Shown here: piece after piece, positions 25,219-30,231 of the stretch
Layout: each line of letters opens with the position of its first letter
Numbering within the stretch: the stretch's first letter is position 1
Assembly (NCBI GenBank): GCA_036265675.1
Contig: DATAOP010000051.1
Coordinates: 1-30,231 of the forward strand
Direction: 5' to 3'
DNA: 30,231 nt
Source: VRUE01 sp036265675
Lineage (GTDB): Bacteria; Actinomycetota; Thermoleophilia; Solirubrobacterales; 70-9
Notes under the pieces: model-generated
What the model saw: the letters and a program-made list of their open reading frames with translations, nothing else
Told to the model about the DNA's origin: nothing
Database searches by the model: none
Translations under genes and position numbers: made by a program

Positions 25219-26339
25219 AATGCCGCCTCCCGCAGCAGCTGGGCCCGCGGGTCGTCACCGTTGAGCTTCTCGGCGAGCGTCTCAACCGCCTCGCGCTGCT
25301 CCTTGCTCAGCTTCTGCGGGATCTCGATCTCGAGCCGATAGCGGATGTCGCCGCGGCCGCGGCCGCCGCGCTTCGGCGCCCCCTCGCCGCGCAGCCGCTG
25401 GATCGTCCCGTGCCGAGTCCCCTGCGGAACCTTGATCTTCTTCGTCCCGTCGAGGGTCGGGACCTCGATCGTCCCGCCCTGGATTGCCTCGGTGACGGTG
25501 ATCGGCACCGTCACCTCGAGGTTGCCGTCGTCGAGCCGCCGGAAGACCGGCGAGGTCGCGACGCGAGTGACGACGTAGAGGTCCCCAGGCTCTCCGCCGC
25601 GCGGCCCCGCCTCACCCTTGCCGGCGAGCCGGATCCGGGTCCCGTCCCGGACCCCGGCCGGGATGTTCACCCGGTAGCGCTTGGTCTGCTGGGTCAGGCC
25701 CGAGCCGCCGCAGGTCGGGCAGGGGTCCTCGATGCTCTGGCCGGCGCCGCCGCACTGCGGGCAGGGCTGGCTGATCGAGAAGAAGCCCTGGCTCTGGGAG
25801 TCGATGCCACGCCCTTCGCAGCGCGGGCAGGTGATCGGGCTGGTCCCCGGTTTGGCGCCGCTCCCATGGCAGGTCGGACAACGTTCCTGCTTGGGGACGG
25901 TGACGCTGACCTGGGCGCCGTTGATCGCCTGGTCGAAGCTGAGCATCGTCTCGGTTTCGAGGTCGCGACCGCGCGGCTGCTGCGGTTCCGCCCGGCCGCC
26001 GCCGCGGCTGAAGATGTTGGAGAAGATGTCGCCGAGGTCTGCCCCGAACCCGCCGGCGCCAGCGCCCGGACCGAACGGGCCGGCGCCCTGCCCGGCACCG
26101 CCCGGGCCGCGGCCGAATCCGCCGAACATTCCCCCGCCGGCATCGTATTGCTTGCGCTTCTCGGGGTCGGACAGGGTGTCGTAGGCGCCCTGTACCTCCT
26201 TGAAGCGCTCCTCGGCCTTGGGATCGTCGGGGTTGCGGTCGGGGTGGTACTGGCGCGCCAGTTTCCGGTACGCCTTCTTTATCTCGTCGTCGGTCGCCTT
26301 TTTCGAGACGCCCAGGACCTTGTAGAGATCCTCAGCCAA
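25215..26339 (-). CDS. dnaJ: Chaperone DnaJ
   Basis: DnaJ delivers substrates to DnaK and stimulates its ATPase. 374 residues, a complete type I protein: J domain (about 5-70) with HPD at 32-34, a Gly/Phe-rich linker (GGGMFGGFGRGPGG onward), four CxxCxGxG zinc repeats (CPTCHGSG, CPRCEGRG, CPQCGGAG, CPTCGGSG) and the C-terminal substrate domains. The start is TTG at 26339 with GGGAG upstream that overlaps the grpE stop region. It lies 9 bp after grpE and overlaps hspR by four bases. Confidence 0.97.
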   Translation of the reverse strand: MAEDLYKVLGVSKKATDDEIKKAYRKLARQYHPDRNPDDPKAEERFKEVQGAYDTLSDPEKRKQYDAGGGMFGGFGRGPGGAGQGAGPFGPGAGAGGFGADLGDIFSNIFSRGGGRAEPQQPRGRDLETETMLSFDQAINGAQVSVTVPKQERCPTCHGSGAKPGTSPITCPRCEGRGIDSQSQGFFSISQPCPQCGGAGQSIEDPCPTCGGSGLTQQTKRYRVNIPAGVRDGTRIRLAGKGEAGPRGGEPGDLYVVTRVATSPVFRRLDDGNLEVTVPITVTEAIQGGTIEVPTLDGTKKIKVPQGTRHGTIQRLRGEGAPKRGGRGRGDIRYRLEIEIPQKLSKEQREAVETLAEKLNGDDPRAQLLREAAL

Positions 26340-26348
26340 ACCGTCTCC

Positions 26349-26932
26349 CTACTCCGCCACCACCACGCGGGCGGGACGGATCAACTGGTCGCCGAGCCGG
26401 TACCCCTTCTGGACGACCTCGACGATGGTCCCGGACTCGGCACCGGACCCGGGCAGGGTCGAGATCGCCTCGTGCTCCTGCGGGTCGAATGCCTCACCGC
26501 TCGGGTCGACCGGCTCGACCCCGTTCCGCCCGAGCGCCTCACGCAGGCTGCGGAAGACGAGCAGCACCCCGTGGGCGAGGCCGTCGGGGGAGTCGCCCTC
26601 CGGGTCGAGCCCGGCCGCCTCGAGCGCCCGCTCGAGGTCGTCGAGCACGGGCACGACCTCGCGGATCAGGTCCGCCTTGCCGCGGGCGCCGGCGGCCGCG
26701 GTCTCGGCGACCATCCGCTTGCGGAAGTTCTCGAAGTCGGCTTTCGTCCGCTTCGCCAGGTCGAGGTACTCATCGCGCTCGCGCTGAGTGTCGGCCAATA
26801 GAGAGTCGAGATCCTCCTCCACCTGACCAGCACCCTGGTCGGTGGCGGCAGGGCCCTCGCCCTCTCCATTACCCGGCATCTCCTCCACTTCGCGGCCGGG
26901 GATGCCGGGGTTGGGACCACTTTGCTCAGTTG

Positions 26933-26936
<4 letters not shown>
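26349..26936 (-). CDS. grpE: Nucleotide exchange factor GrpE
   Basis: GrpE releases ADP from DnaK. 195 residues: an acidic, probably disordered N-terminus (about 1-45), a long coiled coil (DLDSLLADTQRERDEYLDLAKRTKADFENFRKRM, about 42-75) and the C-terminal beta wing with FDPQEHEAI and the conserved ending VVQKGYRLGDQLIRPARVVVAE. The ATG overlaps the dnaK stop (ATGA), so its synthesis is coupled to DnaK. Lengths and motifs are normal. Confidence 0.97.
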
Positions 26937-28828
<1,892 letters not shown>

Positions 28829-28858
28829 TTTTTCGCGTACCTCCAGAAGTTCGTCGTT

Positions 28859-28885
28859 GACTGGCGCCAGTCCACGGAGCGGACT
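28859..28885 (-). promoter_or_regulatory. Palindromes in the dnaK leader
   Basis: A perfect 14-base palindrome, GACTGGCGCCAGTC (28859-28872), overlaps a second inverted repeat, AGTCC-N7-GGACT (28869-28885). Both lie between the likely dnaK promoter and its start codon, about 20 to 35 bases into the transcript. They do not match the HAIR consensus (CTTGAGT-N7-ACTCAAG) or CIRCE. They may be a diverged HspR operator, a different repressor site, or a leader hairpin. Confidence 0.4.
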
Positions 28886-28900
28886 GCGAAAATCTTAGTG

Positions 28901-28929
28901 AGAGTATGGCAGATATTACCAGCCGGCAA
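28901..28929 (-). promoter_or_regulatory. Candidate dnaK operon promoter
   Basis: On the minus strand, TTGCCG (28924-28929) and TACTCT (28901-28906) are separated by 17 bases, acceptable as a housekeeping-type actinobacterial promoter. Transcription would start near 28894, leaving a leader of about 65 bases. The region is clearly lower in GC than its surroundings, as expected of a promoter. The match at -10 is only partial. Confidence 0.45.
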
Positions 28930-29027
28930 AATAGCCCCTGCACCCTAACCGGCAAACCGTTGCAACTACCCGGCCCGGCCCCGATCGAACCTTTTGTCCG
29001 AGCGGCGGGTTTTGCGATGACAGCACC

Positions 29028-29054
29028 GGGGACTGAGAAGAAAAGCGCGTCCCC
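29028..29054 (+). promoter_or_regulatory. Hairpin just before the secreted phosphoesterase ribosome site
   Basis: GGGGAC (29028-29033) and GTCCCC (29049-29054) could form a 6-bp stem with a 15-base purine-rich loop, ending 5 bases before the AGGAGG at 29060-29065. It may be a 5' UTR mRNA-stabilising or translation-tuning hairpin. No T-run follows. The rest of the 241-base divergent gap holds the dnaK promoter region and no gene that can be supported. Confidence 0.3.
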
Positions 29055-29069
29055 AGACGAGGAGGAAAC

Positions 29070-30231
29070 TTGATTCAGCTTCACTCTATGACCCGACGAC
29101 TGCCGCTGCTGGCGATCGCCGCGGCGCTGGCGCTGGCAGTGATGCTTCCGGCATCCGCAGCGGCCGGCGGCAACCACGGCAACGGCCCCCACGGCCACCA
29201 CGGCAAGGGTCACGACAACGGTCGCCACCGCGGCTCGGAGGTCGACGTGATGACCCGGAACCTGTATCTGGGCGCCGATCTGAATCCCGCGATCGCGGCG
29301 ACCACGCCGGACGAGCTCGCCTCGGCTGACGGCCTGATCCTCCGCGAGGTCGTGGCGAACGACTTCCCGACCCGGGCCAGAGGGCTCGCGAACGAGATCC
29401 GTCGGACCGAGCCGGACCTGGTCGGGCTGCAGGAGGTCGCGCTCTGGCAGAGCACTCCGCTGTCGGCAGCGGCGACGCCGGTCAACTACGACTACCTCGA
29501 ACTGCTGCTGAACCAGCTGAACAGGGGCCCCGGCACGCCCTACCGGGTGGTCGAGGTCCAGAAAGAGTTCGATCTCGAAGCGCCCGCCGACATGAATGAA
29601 GAACCGGGCGACGGGCCTCTGCCGAACTTCCCGACCGCCGAGCTGCTCGGCCATCTGACGATGCGGGATGTGATCCTCGCCCGCAACGGCGTCCGGACCT
29701 GGAACGCGCAGGGCGGCAACTTCGCCACCCTCCTGGAAATCCCGATCCTGGGCCAGCCGAAGCCGATCGAGAGGGGCTGGACTTCGACCGACGCCAAGGT
29801 GCGCGGCAGCGGCCCGCTGCATTTCGTCAACACGCACCTGGAGGCGTTCCATCCGCTGGTCCGGAAAGCCCAGGCCGACGAACTGGTCGCCCCCGGTGGT
29901 CCCCTCGCGAGCAGCTACCCGACCGTGCTGGTCGGAGACCTGAACTCCGACGACGACACCGTCTCCGGAGCGGACACCCTCGCCTACAACGACCTGCTCG
30001 CGGCCGGACTGGTCGAGCGCAGCACCGACGATCCGCTCGGCTGCTGCCTCAACTCGCCGCTGCTCGCGGTCGGCGCGGGCGGAATGCCGTCCGACTTCGA
30101 CCACCAGGTCGATCACGTGATGACGGCGAACCCGGACGAGGTCACCCTGAAGACGTCGATCGTCACCGGCCTGGACCCGGTCAACGGGTTCTGGGACTCG
30201 GACCACGCGGGCCTCTTCAGCGCGCTGAATT
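29070..30231 (+). CDS. Secreted endonuclease/exonuclease/phosphatase-family protein, 3' end cut off
   Basis: At least 387 residues, still open at the window edge. The start is a TTG at 29070, four bases after a perfect AGGAGG; an ATG at 29088 is the alternative. A signal peptide (LLAIAAALALAVMLPASAAAGG) precedes a His/Gly-rich stretch (NHGNGPHGHHGKGH) that might bind metal. The EEP fold follows: MTRNLYLGADL (Asn), GLQEVALW (catalytic Glu), HFVNTHLEAF, VLVGDLNSDD (Asp and Asn), DHQVDHVM and SDHAGLF (catalytic His). All key residues are present and the last motif lies at the window end, so few residues should be missing. Substrate could be nucleic acid, a phospholipid or another phosphodiester. 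Divergent from dnaK. Confidence 0.9.
   Translation, partial: MIQLHSMTRRLPLLAIAAALALAVMLPASAAAGGNHGNGPHGHHGKGHDNGRHRGSEVDVMTRNLYLGADLNPAIAATTPDELASADGLILREVVANDFPTRARGLANEIRRTEPDLVGLQEVALWQSTPLSAAATPVNYDYLELLLNQLNRGPGTPYRVVEVQKEFDLEAPADMNEEPGDGPLPNFPTAELLGHLTMRDVILARNGVRTWNAQGGNFATLLEIPILGQPKPIERGWTSTDAKVRGSGPLHFVNTHLEAFHPLVRKAQADELVAPGGPLASSYPTVLVGDLNSDDDTVSGADTLAYNDLLAAGLVERSTDDPLGCCLNSPLLAVGAGGMPSDFDHQVDHVMTANPDEVTLKTSIVTGLDPVNGFWDSDHAGLFSALN

Noticed and set aside
24860..25285. Upstream extension of the ABC ATPase frame
   Set aside because: It is hspR and the end of dnaJ read out of frame; the ATPase fold begins at the ATG at 24859.

Overview
The window is GC-rich, very gene-dense bacterial chromosome with no gene-free stretch longer than about 240 bases. 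HspR-type heat-shock control, tandem secreted proteins with a thrombospondin-3-like calcium motif, a zinc-ribbon class III cyclase and a variant PurE suggest an actinobacterium, most likely class Thermoleophilia (Solirubrobacterales-like). That placement is inferred from family content, not from a marker-gene search.

Left half (1-16727): a dispersed purine locus. Minus-strand blocks carry purF-purN-purH, purS-purQ-purL, purC, purB plus a thioredoxin-fold gene, and a GYD-domain gene with purD and purE. These cover PRPP to IMP except the PurM and PurK steps, whose genes are not here. Between the blocks lie three tandem secreted paralogues (2825-5761, minus) and plus-strand inserts: an acylphosphatase frame without a standard start codon, a cupin, and a P450/adenylate cyclase pair. 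Junctions are tight. Two convergent pairs share a CTAG in which each strand reads TAG, and cupin and purC overlap by 20 bases.

Middle (16778-19541, minus): a large exported protein with two lytic-transglycosylase-like domains and an M15-like zinc-peptidase tail, preceded by a single-pass membrane protein. The pair recalls cell-wall and bridging components of Gram-positive conjugation systems, but no other conjugation gene is present.

Right half (19640-28828, minus): a heat-shock operon dnaK-grpE-dnaJ-hspR, then a complete ABC-2 exporter (ATPase and two permeases), then clpB. Junctions from dnaK to the second permease overlap or are 9 bp apart, so the exporter appears to be built into the chaperone operon. 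Divergent from dnaK is a secreted endonuclease/exonuclease/phosphatase-family protein cut by the window end.

The most unusual non-coding signal is a GC-rich palindromic element with two clear copies, at the 5' ends of purL (8229-8335) and purB (14560-14646), and a degenerate third at 18535-18568. In the two clear copies the inner hairpin arms differ but stay complementary, the loop is conserved, and a start-type codon at the same place opens an in-frame RPGAAG-containing peptide. No tRNA, rRNA, CRISPR array, insertion sequence or known riboswitch was recognised.
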